The notes under the pieces are model-generated. The model was not told the DNA's origin. It ran no database searches and saw nothing but the letters and a program-made list of their open reading frames with translations. Shown in pieces: positions 52,910 through 61,596 of a stretch of 64,000 bases of DNA. The stretch lies in the NCBI GenBank assembly GCA_964621905.1, contig CAZUNG010000005.1, forward strand, positions 186,001 through 250,000. The letters are read 5' to 3'. This DNA is from Ruminococcus_G sp964621905 (GTDB taxonomy: Bacteria; Bacillota; Clostridia; Lachnospirales; Lachnospiraceae). Within the stretch, counting starts at the first letter, position 1. Every line of letters starts with the position of its first letter. Both the position numbers and the translations under genes were made by a program.

Positions 52910-53135
52910 TTTTGACAGAAATAGAAAAAGTAAAACTATTTTTAGTGAAAAATAAAATATAAGAAGCAAATAATTGTAAATATTAATAGAAAACAAAACA
53001 AAAATATAGTAAAAATGCTGTTAAATAAAAAGTTTAATCCATAATATTGACAGAAAAGCTTAAATGATGCATAATATAAAAAAGTAAAACAAAAATTAAA
53101 ACATAAAACAAATATAAAACAAAGGAGGGTGAAAT
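52910..53135 (+). promoter_or_regulatory. AT-rich leader and promoter of the second sugar operon
   Basis: A very AT-rich stretch. TTGACA (53047-53052) with CATAAT (53070-53075) at 17 bp is the best promoter; another TTGACA lies at 52912. TAAAACA occurs at 53085, 53097, 53104 and 53115. The RBS AAAGGAGGG follows. No coding potential. Confidence 0.6.
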
Positions 53136-54635
53136 GTGGGGGCATATATTCAGATCCGTAATGTCTATAAGCAGTTTTATGGCGTGTATGCGCTGAGAGA
53201 TATCAGCTTTGACATTGAAAAAGGAAGTGTCCATGCCATCATGGGAGAAAACGGTGCCGGAAAAAGTACACTGATGAAGATTCTGGGAGGAGCCTACCAG
53301 GCGGACGGCGGTACGATCAGCATCGGCGGCAGAGAGAGGAAGATCAGCAATGTCAAGGATGCGGATGCGTGCGGAATCAGCGTTATTTATCAGGAGTTTA
53401 ACCTCGTGCCGGAACTGACGGTAGCGGAAAACATTTTTATATCGGATATTCCGAAAAAAACGTTTCTCGGGATTGTGGAAAAGAAAAAACGCTCCAATCA
53501 GGCGAAGGAGCTGCTGGATTTTCTGGAGATCAATGTAGATCCCGATGAGTTTGTAAAAAATCTTTCCGTGTCGGAGAAACAGATGGTGGAAATCGCAAAG
53601 GCACTCTCCAGGAATTCCGACATCATCATTATGGATGAACCGACAGCTTCCCTGAATGAAGAGGAGGTTGAGAAACTGGAAGAGGTTGTACATATGCTCC
53701 GCGGGGAAGGCAAGACGATTCTGTACATATCCCACCGGCTGAAAGAAGTCTTCGATATGGCGGATACCGTTACCGTACTGCGGAATGGAGAATATGTAGA
53801 TACAAAACCAATCGGCGAATTGTCAGAAGCCGCTATCATCAAACTGATGGTAGGACACGAGATCAACAATGATGCAGTACGTCCCTGTTATGCCAAGGAG
53901 CATGTGTTGCTGGAAGTCAGAGGGCTGACTCTCAAGGATGTGTTTGAGGATGTTTCCTTTAGCCTTCGCGAGGGGGAAATCCTCGGAGTTGCCGGGCTGA
54001 TGGGCTGCGGGAGAGAAGAAGTCCTCCAGGCGGTCTATGGGCTGTTCCGCTATGACAGCGGACAGGTGTTTCTGGACGGAGAGGAAGTGTCATTTAAAAA
54101 TCCTCAGGACGCCATTGAGCACGGCATCTGCTTTCTGACGGATGATCGTAAGGATAAAGGGATACTGCCCATGATGTCGGTGGAAGAAAATGTGACGTTG
54201 ATATCCATCCGGAATCTGAAGAAAAAGTTCGGGTTTTACCTGGATCCTAAAAGTGAACAGGAACAGCTGCAGAAAATGACAGATTACATGGCGATCAAAT
54301 ATGCGCATCCGAAACAGAAAATCTCATATCTGAGCGGAGGAAACCAGCAGAAAGTACTGCTGGGGAGGGATCTTTTGCTGGATCATAAAGTTTTTATCAT
54401 GCTGGAACCAACCAGGGGGATTGACGTCGGTGCAAAAGAAGAGATCTATAATCTGTTGTCAGAGCTGGCCGGTAAAGGGATGGGGATTATCGCGGTTTTT
54501 TCGGATATGAATGAGTTGATCCGAGTCTGTGACCGTGTCGTGGTGTTCTGTGACGGACGGGTGACAGGAGGACTGACGAGAGAAGAATTCAATAAAGAGA
54601 GAATTCTGACGTATGCATCAGGGAAGGAGGCGTGA
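53136..54635 (+). CDS. Sugar ABC transporter double ATPase (RbsA/MglA-type)
   Basis: A 499-residue two-domain ATPase. NBD1 has Walker A GENGAGKST, signature LSVSEKQMVEIAKAL and Walker B IIIMDEPTASL. NBD2 keeps LSGGNQQKVLLGRDL, but its Walker B reads VFIMLEPTRGID: the magnesium-binding Asp is replaced by Leu, unlike the homologue at 28117 (ILLLDEPTRGVD). ATP hydrolysis in NBD2 may be reduced. Start is GTG 53136 after AAAGGAGGG. It is the first gene of an importer whose two permeases and binding protein follow. Confidence 0.93.
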   Translation: MGAYIQIRNVYKQFYGVYALRDISFDIEKGSVHAIMGENGAGKSTLMKILGGAYQADGGTISIGGRERKISNVKDADACGISVIYQEFNLVPELTVAENIFISDIPKKTFLGIVEKKKRSNQAKELLDFLEINVDPDEFVKNLSVSEKQMVEIAKALSRNSDIIIMDEPTASLNEEEVEKLEEVVHMLRGEGKTILYISHRLKEVFDMADTVTVLRNGEYVDTKPIGELSEAAIIKLMVGHEINNDAVRPCYAKEHVLLEVRGLTLKDVFEDVSFSLREGEILGVAGLMGCGREEVLQAVYGLFRYDSGQVFLDGEEVSFKNPQDAIEHGICFLTDDRKDKGILPMMSVEENVTLISIRNLKKKFGFYLDPKSEQEQLQKMTDYMAIKYAHPKQKISYLSGGNQQKVLLGRDLLLDHKVFIMLEPTRGIDVGAKEEIYNLLSELAGKGMGIIAVFSDMNELIRVCDRVVVFCDGRVTGGLTREEFNKERILTYASGKEA

Positions 54636-54643
54636 GGCGCGGG

Positions 54644-55606
54644 ATGAAAAAGTTAATATCCAGACATAGTGAAAATATCAGCCTGGGAGTTGTGATCATC
54701 GTGCTGTTTGCAGTGTTTTCGGTTATGCAGCCGAACATGATGACAGCGTTTAATATTAAAAATATTCTGGTCCAGGTTTCCCTGACGGCCATCGCCGCTG
54801 CTGGGATGACATTTGCTTACACCGCAGGCGTTTTTGATATGTCGGTCGGTTCGATTCTGGCGCTCGTGAGTGTCGTGGTCGCAAAAGTTGCAACGACAGC
54901 CGGGTTGTTTCCGGCGATTTTAGCAGCGTTTGCCATCGCTGTTGTTGTCGGCATCATCAATGGCCTGATCGTGACAAGACTGGGCATTCAGGCCTTTGCA
55001 GCAACACTCGTAACGATGATTTTGATCAGAGGTATCGCGGTGCTTCTGGCAAATGGTGCGGATGTTCCGCTCTATTCCATGACAAGTGTGAAGTTTATCT
55101 CATCGGGAAGCATTGCCGGAATTCCGTTTCCGATTCTTCTGACGATTCTCGTGTATGCATGTGCCTACTTTCTTTATCACGCGACGGCATTCGGCATGAA
55201 GATACGGGGCGTTGGATCCAATTCAGAGGCATCGAGAATTTCCGGTATTAAAACGAACCGAATGATCATCGCAGCTTTCGTGCTGACCGCCGTGACAGCA
55301 GTTTTTTCAAGTCTGATCAAAACGGCGCAGGTGATGTTTGGCAAAGCGACGATCGGAGAAGACTTTGCGCTGGATGTCATGACGACGGTTATCCTCGGCG
55401 GGACGCTGATCACAGGCGGAAAAGGGAATCTGACAGGAACACTGATCGCTTCGATACTCATCGCCGTTATCAAAAATGGACTGAATATCAATAACGTCAA
55501 CTCTTATTATCAGCAGCTCGTGATCGGGATTATTCTGATCTTTGCGCTGGTGGTAAACGGAATCAAAACGATGAAGAGTGAGAAACAGATCAGGAGGGAG
55601 GGGTAA
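54644..55606 (+). CDS. Sugar ABC transporter permease, first
   Basis: A 320-residue RbsC-type permease with about eight to ten helices. Blocks are AGMTFAYTAGVFDMSVGSIL, GIINGLIVTRLGIQAFAATL and VILGGTLITGGKGNLTGTLI. The start ATG 54644 is preferred (GAGG 6 bases before); GTG 54632 in the same frame overlaps the ATPase stop and is the alternative. It pairs with the permease at 55610. Confidence 0.9.
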   Translation: MKKLISRHSENISLGVVIIVLFAVFSVMQPNMMTAFNIKNILVQVSLTAIAAAGMTFAYTAGVFDMSVGSILALVSVVVAKVATTAGLFPAILAAFAIAVVVGIINGLIVTRLGIQAFAATLVTMILIRGIAVLLANGADVPLYSMTSVKFISSGSIAGIPFPILLTILVYACAYFLYHATAFGMKIRGVGSNSEASRISGIKTNRMIIAAFVLTAVTAVFSSLIKTAQVMFGKATIGEDFALDVMTTVILGGTLITGGKGNLTGTLIASILIAVIKNGLNINNVNSYYQQLVIGIILIFALVVNGIKTMKSEKQIRREG

Positions 55607-55609
55607 GTC

Positions 55610-56578
55610 ATGAAAAAAGTGAGTGTCGGAAAACATATCGTTGTGCTGATCCTGGCGGCCTTCTGGATCATTATGTTCGCATTGAACCGCAATTTCCGCA
55701 TGAGCGATAACCTGGCGAGTATTTTAAGGGAGGCTTCTTCCACGGGGATTGCCGCACTGGGGATGACGTTTATTATCATCATGGGAGATTTCGATTTGTC
55801 AATCGGTTCGATGCTTGCCTTTCTCGGCATTCTTATGGCGGGCACCATGAATGTGGCAGGCATTGTCCCTTCACTGATCGTTGTCTGTGTCGCCGGACTG
55901 CTCTGCGGGCTGCTAAACGGAGTGATCGTTTCTTATTTTAATGTGCCGGCATTTATCACAACACTTGGGACGTACTACAGTTTCCGGGCGCTGGCGTACA
56001 TACTGAATGATGCCAATACGATTATGTGTTCAGAAACGGCATTTCTCCAGATCGGAAACGGGAGCATCGGCATCATACCGGTCCCATTTCTCATTCTGCT
56101 TGTGCTGGCCGTGATCGGAGCGGTGATCCTGAACCGAACGGTCTATGGAAGAAATGTACGCGCGCTGGGAAATTCAATCAAAGCCTGCAGCATCAGCGGA
56201 ATCAATACAAAGAAGGTTAAAACCCTGGCATTCATGCTGATGGGATTCTGTACGGCAGCGGCGACGATGATCGTGACAGCCAGGCAGGCCTGTGCGAGTC
56301 CCGATGTTGCGACGAATTTTCATTTTGATGCAATAACTGTTGTTGTACTGGGAGGAACAAAACTGACAGGAGGGGAGGGTAGTATCTTTAACACTGTGAT
56401 CGCAGCAATTCTATATGCAAGTGTAGCCAATTGCCTGAATCTGTATCATGTGGATGCAAAATGGCAGAGAATCTGTATGGGCATTATTCTGCTGCTGGCA
56501 TTCTCATTTGATTTCATTCAGCGTATGGCCGGAAAGCTGCGGGAAAACTCTCAGAAAAAAACGGCGCAGAGTGTGTAG
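55610..56578 (+). CDS. Sugar ABC transporter permease, second
   Basis: A 322-residue RbsC-type permease that begins 3 bp after the first one, with GGGAGGGG overlapping the previous stop. Blocks are GMTFIIIMGDFDLSIGSMLA, GLLNGVIVSYFNVPAFITTL and VVLGGTKLTGGEGSIFNTVI. The two permeases are distinct sequences, suggesting a heterodimer. Confidence 0.9.
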   Translation: MKKVSVGKHIVVLILAAFWIIMFALNRNFRMSDNLASILREASSTGIAALGMTFIIIMGDFDLSIGSMLAFLGILMAGTMNVAGIVPSLIVVCVAGLLCGLLNGVIVSYFNVPAFITTLGTYYSFRALAYILNDANTIMCSETAFLQIGNGSIGIIPVPFLILLVLAVIGAVILNRTVYGRNVRALGNSIKACSISGINTKKVKTLAFMLMGFCTAAATMIVTARQACASPDVATNFHFDAITVVVLGGTKLTGGEGSIFNTVIAAILYASVANCLNLYHVDAKWQRICMGIILLLAFSFDFIQRMAGKLRENSQKKTAQSV

Positions 56579-56614
56579 AGACAAAATCAAAGAGCAAACA
56601 AAAAGGAGAAGAAT

Positions 56615-57676
56615 ATGAAAAAAATTAAAAAATTGCTGGCAGTAATTCTGATCACAGTACTTGCACTGCAGCTGATTGCATGCAGCTCTTCATCGGGGGA
56701 TGAAAATGCAAAAGGCGGCGACAGCGCGGCGTCGGAGACGGCGGAACCTGACAAGGCCGAAAACAAAGAAGAGGCAGACAAGGATGAGGCAAAACCGGCC
56801 GGCGATTCCAAAGGTGTGATCGCATACTCCTGCTATAATATGAGCTGGGAATATTATGTGACGCTGGCAAAAGGAGTCAAAGAAGCAGCGGAAGCGGCAG
56901 GTTATGAGTATGTGGAACATGACCAGCAAAGTGATCAGAGTATTATGATCCAGGGATGTACCGATCTTCTGAACCAGAATATCGCATGTCTTGTGCTGAC
57001 GCCATGTAAGCCTGAGGCTGCGGCAAATATTTATAAAATAGCGGAAGAAAAAGGGATTCCCGTTGTTCTGGCGGATATCAGTACCGAGGCACAGGGGTAT
57101 CTGGCCTGTCTGAAATCGGATAACTATGACGGGGGTGTGCTTGCGGGAAACTATGTTTTAGAAAAACTGGCGGATGCAGCAGGTTCAAAAAAAGCAGCGA
57201 TGATCACGGTTGACCCTTCCAATACCAATATTGTCCGAAGCGACGGATTTAAAGATACGGTGGAAGCAGGCGGATGGGAAGTCGTAGCAGAACTCTCCGG
57301 ACAGTCAGAACCGGATATCGCATACTCCTGTATGCAGGATATCATCACTGCCAACCCGGATGTGGAAGTTGTATTTTGCAGCAATGACCCGATGGCAATC
57401 TCCGCATCGCAGGCAGTTGCCGATGCCGGACTGGTACCGGGGGAGGATGTAAAGATCATCGGATATGATGCCCAGACAAATGTATTTGAGCCAATCAAAA
57501 ACGGTACGGTGCTGGGAACTGTTGCACAGGACCCGTACGGCATGGGTTCCGGTTCGGTTGATGTGTTCCTGAAAAATCTGGATGGAGAATCCCTTACGTA
57601 TGATGATGAAGCAACGAAGATCATCTACACGGATCAGTGGATCATCGATAAAGACAATGCAGCAGAATATGAATAA
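56615..57676 (+). CDS. Sugar-binding lipoprotein of the second ABC transporter
   Basis: A 353-residue type I periplasmic-binding protein. Signal peptide with lipobox LIAC, an acidic/Lys linker to about residue 68, then GVIAYSCYNMSWEYYVTLAK, LTPCKPEAAANIYKIAEEKG and VKIIGYDAQTNVFEPIKNGT, as in ribose/galactose-type binding proteins. It is more canonical than the longer protein at 30739. A perfect GC-rich hairpin begins 2 bp after its stop. Confidence 0.9.
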   Translation: MKKIKKLLAVILITVLALQLIACSSSSGDENAKGGDSAASETAEPDKAENKEEADKDEAKPAGDSKGVIAYSCYNMSWEYYVTLAKGVKEAAEAAGYEYVEHDQQSDQSIMIQGCTDLLNQNIACLVLTPCKPEAAANIYKIAEEKGIPVVLADISTEAQGYLACLKSDNYDGGVLAGNYVLEKLADAAGSKKAAMITVDPSNTNIVRSDGFKDTVEAGGWEVVAELSGQSEPDIAYSCMQDIITANPDVEVVFCSNDPMAISASQAVADAGLVPGEDVKIIGYDAQTNVFEPIKNGTVLGTVAQDPYGMGSGSVDVFLKNLDGESLTYDDEATKIIYTDQWIIDKDNAAEYE

Positions 57677-57677
57677 T

Positions 57678-57704
57678 GGTACGGCGGCGGTAAGCCGCCG
57701 TACC
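57678..57704 (+). other. GC-rich intercistronic hairpin after the binding-protein gene
   Basis: GGTACGGCGGC (57678-57688) and GCCGCCGTACC (57694-57704) form a perfect 11-bp stem with a 5-base loop and no T-tract. Confidence 0.78.
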
Positions 57705-57724
57705 ATGACCGGTTAAGGGAGGGC

Positions 57725-58552
57725 ATGATGGGAGGTTTCAGACTGGGTATCTGTATGTGGGGGTTCCCCATGCAGGGGCCGACAGGGGTTCGGATAGCAG
57801 CGGAGATGGGATTTGAAGGGGCAGAGATTGATCTGGGACCGTATGAAAATGGGTATCCGCTCGCGAATCCGAAGATTCAGAACGAATACAGAAGTGTCAG
57901 CCGGGATTTTGGTATCAAGATTACATCGGTTGCGGTTGAGCTTTTAAACAGGTACGGGCTGACGAACCCGCTGGATACGAGAAAAGGAATGATCGCGATG
58001 GAGGGATGCAAGAGAGCGATTGACGCGGCGGCGCAGATGGAAGTTCCGGTGGTTCAGCTGCCAAGCTTTCATGACGGAGCCATCCTGGATGAAGAAGGAT
58101 TTTTGAACACGTGTGAAAAGATCAGACTGCTGTGCGAATGCGCCAAGGATGCAGGGGTGATCCTTGCGGGGGAAAATGCGCTCTCCGTCAGTGACAGCAG
58201 GCGGATGATGGAAGAAGTAAACTGTGAAAATTTCAAACTGATATTTGATACACAGAATTATTTCCTTGCCGGAGTGCCTGACACAGCGCAGCAGCTGAGG
58301 GAACTGGCACCTTATGTCGTGCAGATCCACCTGAAAGACGGCTATCACCGCAAGCTGAGCAGTGCACTGCTCGGAACGGGGGAGACCGGTTTTTTGGAGA
58401 CGGCGGCGGTGATCAAAGAAACGGCGTGCAGCGAGTGGCTGCTGCTGGAGAATTATTATAATCAGGAACCGCTCGTAAGACTGGATAATGACCAGTTTCA
58501 GACTGTGAAAAAAGATATGGAGATTGCAAGACGAATCTTTGAATTGAGATAA
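57725..58552 (+). CDS. Sugar phosphate isomerase/epimerase-like TIM barrel protein
   Basis: A 275-residue AP-endonuclease-2-like TIM barrel, the fold of xylose isomerase, tagatose epimerase and inosose enzymes. Visible are GFEGAEIDLGPYENG, VPVVQLPSFHDGA, the metal-ligand block LAGENALSVSD, LIFDTQNYFLAG and VQIHLKDGY with the His-x-Lys-Asp block. It probably isomerises the imported sugar or its oxidised form. ATG 57728 is an alternative start with a better-spaced RBS. Confidence 0.83.
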   Translation: MMGGFRLGICMWGFPMQGPTGVRIAAEMGFEGAEIDLGPYENGYPLANPKIQNEYRSVSRDFGIKITSVAVELLNRYGLTNPLDTRKGMIAMEGCKRAIDAAAQMEVPVVQLPSFHDGAILDEEGFLNTCEKIRLLCECAKDAGVILAGENALSVSDSRRMMEEVNCENFKLIFDTQNYFLAGVPDTAQQLRELAPYVVQIHLKDGYHRKLSSALLGTGETGFLETAAVIKETACSEWLLLENYYNQEPLVRLDNDQFQTVKKDMEIARRIFELR

Positions 58553-58563
58553 AGGAGAGGCCT

Positions 58564-59601
58564 ATGGATAAAATGTTAGCGGCGGTATTTAAAGGAGACG
58601 GGGTATTAGAGCTGGAGGAACGAAAGGTACCGGAGGTTGAAAAAACGACGGACGTGCGTGTGAAGGTGCTGGCAGCCGGAATCTGCGGCAGTGACCTGCA
58701 TGTGCTGCATGTCCCCCCGGCACAGTATGCGAAACCGGGGACGGTGATGGGGCATGAATTTTATGGAGTCGTAGATGCCGTCGGAGACAAGGTGACACAG
58801 TTTACCGTCGGTGACACCGTTGTCGTTGACAATATAGAGAAATGTCATGTCTGTGAATACTGCAGACGGGGCATGGACAACCTGTGCCCGGATGCAGAGA
58901 TCTACGGACAGACAAAGCCGGGAGGATTTGCAGAGTATGCAGTGATCCCGGAAGCGCAGCTGTTCCACATGCCGTCATCAGTAAAGTCAGAGCTGGCGGC
59001 TCAGACGGAACCTCTGTCCTGTGTCATGAATGGAATGAAAAAGATCAATCCCATGCCTTCGGAACGCGTACTGCTGTACGGAGCCGGACCGATTGGCCTG
59101 ACATTTATCAGAGTTCTGAAACTGTACGGGGTACGGCAGCTTGCAGTGTGTGAGATGTCAGAGGAGAGAAAGATGTGGGCCAAAAAATGCGGTGCCGATC
59201 TGGTGATTGACTCCTCAAAGGAAAATGTCAGAGAAATGGCGATGGAAAAGTGGGGCGGTCTGTTTGACATTGTGATAGACGCCGTCGGAGCGGGACAGAT
59301 CTTCTCCGATGCAGTCGGCCTTTTAAATGCCGGCGGCAGGCTTTTGATCTTCGGGCAGAATGCAAACGCACTTTCACAGGTTCCGCCTGCAGTGATTACA
59401 CGCAATGAACTGACAGTGATGGGCACATACTGTGCACACAATACCTTTCCGTATGCGATTGACCTTTTACAGGACGAACGGCTGGGGCTTGAGGAGATTG
59501 TAAGCCATAAGCTGGAACTAAAAGATATCCTGACAGGAATTCAGCTTTTGCGTGAACAGAAAGCATGCCGGGTGATCATTTATCCGAACGGCATCGTATA
59601 A
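58564..59601 (+). CDS. Zinc-dependent sugar alcohol dehydrogenase
   Basis: A 345-residue medium-chain dehydrogenase. Catalytic zinc ligands are in GICGSDLHVLHV and MGHEFYG, the structural-zinc lobe is CHVCEYCRRGMDNLC (full Cx2Cx2Cx7C), and the cofactor site is VLLYGAGPIGLTFI. It probably oxidises the sugar or polyol brought in by the upstream transporter. It begins 11 bp after the isomerase-like gene, with AAAGGAGAG as RBS. Confidence 0.92.
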   Translation: MDKMLAAVFKGDGVLELEERKVPEVEKTTDVRVKVLAAGICGSDLHVLHVPPAQYAKPGTVMGHEFYGVVDAVGDKVTQFTVGDTVVVDNIEKCHVCEYCRRGMDNLCPDAEIYGQTKPGGFAEYAVIPEAQLFHMPSSVKSELAAQTEPLSCVMNGMKKINPMPSERVLLYGAGPIGLTFIRVLKLYGVRQLAVCEMSEERKMWAKKCGADLVIDSSKENVREMAMEKWGGLFDIVIDAVGAGQIFSDAVGLLNAGGRLLIFGQNANALSQVPPAVITRNELTVMGTYCAHNTFPYAIDLLQDERLGLEEIVSHKLELKDILTGIQLLREQKACRVIIYPNGIV

Positions 59602-59631
59602 ATTGATTTTGGATGTATGGGACGCTTGCAA

Positions 59632-59660
59632 TTGCAGTGAAAATCATTTATTCTTATAAA
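59632..59660 (+). promoter_or_regulatory. Internal promoter with palindrome before the second LacI regulator
   Basis: TTGCAG (59632-59637) and TATAAA (59655-59660), 17-bp spacer. A perfect palindrome TGCAATTGCA (59627-59636) covers the -35 and may be an operator. Confidence 0.5.
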
Positions 59661-59682
59661 AGAACTGCTGAGGTGAAAAAGA

Positions 59683-60705
59683 ATGAAGGTCACGATAAGA
59701 GACATTGCAAAAATGGCAGGTACGTCCCCGTCATCCGTCTCCCTGGTATTGAACGGTAAACCAGGGGTACGCATGGAAATGCGGAAACAGCTGGAACAAC
59801 TCCTGCTGGAGAATGGATATACACTGAAGAATCAGCCGGAACGATCTCCGGATAAAAGAAATATATGTTTTGTTTATTACAAAAGCACGAACTGGATCGC
59901 CAACCGGAAGGACAATTTCCTGATCCGGGTTCTGGATGGTGTGGAGCGGGCATGCTCCAGATACCACTGTTCCATGTCTGTCATCAATGCGAATTATGAT
60001 AATGTGAGCAGGGTACTTGGCGAGATTAAAAAAGATAAGACAGACGGCATTATTTTTCTCGGAACAGAATTTGCACACAGCGCAGATAAGATCATGGTTT
60101 CGAATGATGTACCGTTCGTGTGCATCGACCGTTATTTTGAGGAAGAAGAAATTAACACAATCAATATCGATAATCATGGAAGTCTGCATCGGGCGATTCG
60201 TTATCTGATGCAGCTTGGTCATCAGCGGATCGGGTATCTGACCAGCGATCTGGAATCAGGAGCGCTTGCGCACAGGAAACGCAGCTTTTTTGAGGCGATG
60301 GAACGTCTGGGCCTGGAAGTGAGACCGGAGTACGTGGTGTATCTGAACATGCTGCGGGAAGAGGCGGAACAGAGTCTGGAATCTTATATCAAGAACCAGT
60401 CGGAGCTGCCGACAGCCTTTTTGGCCTGCAACGATGTGATGGCGATCGCAGCGATCGGGATTTTTCAGCGGTTTGGATACTGTGTGCCGCGGGATATCTC
60501 GGTGATTGGATTTGACAATTCCGGTATCTGTGATATGATCATTCCCGGTCTGACGACGATTCACGCCGATCTGGAGCGGATGGGAGAACTGGCTGTGGAA
60601 CGGCTGCAGATGATGCAGGGACAGGACCGGCAGGAGATCTTGAAGGTAACTGTGGGAACAAAGCTGATCCACAGAGAGACCACCGGACCGGTTAAAATCA
60701 GATAA
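59683..60705 (+). CDS. LacI-family transcriptional regulator of the second sugar operon
   Basis: A 340-residue regulator: helix-turn-helix TIRDIAKMAGTSPSSVSLVL, hinge-region LLENGYTLKNQ, then a sugar-sensing domain (ICFVYYKSTNWIANRKDNFL; AFLACNDVMAIAAIGIFQRF; VIGFDNSGICDMIIPGLTTI). It lies at the end of the operon, 81 bp after the dehydrogenase, with a weak promoter of its own. It probably represses or activates the operon at 53136 in response to the imported sugar. Confidence 0.9.
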   Translation: MKVTIRDIAKMAGTSPSSVSLVLNGKPGVRMEMRKQLEQLLLENGYTLKNQPERSPDKRNICFVYYKSTNWIANRKDNFLIRVLDGVERACSRYHCSMSVINANYDNVSRVLGEIKKDKTDGIIFLGTEFAHSADKIMVSNDVPFVCIDRYFEEEEINTINIDNHGSLHRAIRYLMQLGHQRIGYLTSDLESGALAHRKRSFFEAMERLGLEVRPEYVVYLNMLREEAEQSLESYIKNQSELPTAFLACNDVMAIAAIGIFQRFGYCVPRDISVIGFDNSGICDMIIPGLTTIHADLERMGELAVERLQMMQGQDRQEILKVTVGTKLIHRETTGPVKIR

Positions 60706-60708
60706 TTG

Positions 60709-60755
60709 AGACGGCGCTGATTCACTTAAAAATGAATCAGCGCCGTTCATTATTT
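60709..60755. terminator. Bidirectional terminator between the regulator and the 61448 gene
   Basis: GACGGCGCTGATTCA pairs with TGAATCAGCGCCGTT around a TTAAAAA-type loop; a T-rich tract follows on the + strand. The minus-strand gene ends inside it. Confidence 0.88.
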
Positions 60756-61448
60756 TATTTCCAGTTCAAAGGAGATTTCATCCTGATTCTGGTCGTTGGA
60801 GAATACCAGTGTCCCTTTCTTGAAATCTTTTCCGACTTCAAAGGCAAGCTGTGCGGAACATGCCCCTCCTTCGTCAATCAGCTCTGCAGATTCCAGGAAA
60901 CCTGCATAATATGGGGTGTATACCGTGTCACCGTCCACCAGCTTAAAACGAATATCGTCGATCAGCAGCGGTTCTGGAGACGTGTTCTTATACGTATAAT
61001 CGATGACGACAACATTTTCAGGGTTACTCGGATTGTTTGAATCGCGCTCATCCGTTGTGGAAACGGCATCAATCGTCAGCGTGTATACTTCAGCTCCTGA
61101 CTCACCGGTGACAGCGTATTCCTTTTTGAGGGGCGCTGATTCGATGGAGTCCAGATCAGGGACGGTCGTGTCGGTCGTTCCCTCACCGCCGATTTCATCG
61201 ATGGGCGTCTGCTCGGTATCGTCCTCATCGCCTTCGGCTTCTGAGCTGCTGCCGGTATCCTTCAAATCCGCTGTATCATCTTTTTCTTCTTTTTCAGGGG
61301 TTTTCGTTGGATCGGTTTTTGCGGCTGCTTCCGCTGTTGGATTATTTTCTTTCGCCGAATCCGCAGTCTGTCCGGAACTGCAGCCGTATGCCGCAAACAT
61401 CAGAAGACCGGCGAGCGATAATGTGAATAATATTTTTCTTCTCCTCAT
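60750..61448 (-). CDS. Lipoprotein with a C-terminal beta-sandwich (DUF4352/DUF5067-like)
   Basis: A 232-residue exported protein: signal peptide with lipobox AYGC, a low-complexity acidic linker rich in Glu, Asp, Thr and Ala to about residue 95, then an immunoglobulin-like domain (YTLTIDAVSTTDERDSNNPS; VVVIDYTYKNTSPEPLLIDD; CSAQLAFEVGKDFKKGTLVF), matching the pattern of DUF4352/DUF5067 telokin-like domains. Function unknown. Monocistronic; convergent with the LacI gene. Confidence 0.75.
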   Translation of the reverse strand: MRRRKILFTLSLAGLLMFAAYGCSSGQTADSAKENNPTAEAAAKTDPTKTPEKEEKDDTADLKDTGSSSEAEGDEDDTEQTPIDEIGGEGTTDTTVPDLDSIESAPLKKEYAVTGESGAEVYTLTIDAVSTTDERDSNNPSNPENVVVIDYTYKNTSPEPLLIDDIRFKLVDGDTVYTPYYAGFLESAELIDEGGACSAQLAFEVGKDFKKGTLVFSNDQNQDEISFELEIK

Positions 61449-61553
61449 AACTCCTTACATCCTTCCCCGGATATCCATGATCCGTTTCATTTATTGTAGC
61501 AGATATAAATAAGCAGTACAACTAAAGAAAGTGTGAAAAAAATAAACAAAATG

Positions 61554-61562
61554 TGATATACT
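61554..61562 (+). promoter_or_regulatory. Extended -10 promoter of the M16 peptidase gene
   Basis: TGATATACT: a TG dinucleotide one base before TATACT (61557-61562). No convincing -35. Confidence 0.45.
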
Positions 61563-61596
61563 ACATCTATACGCATGAACGAATTGGAGGACTGAT

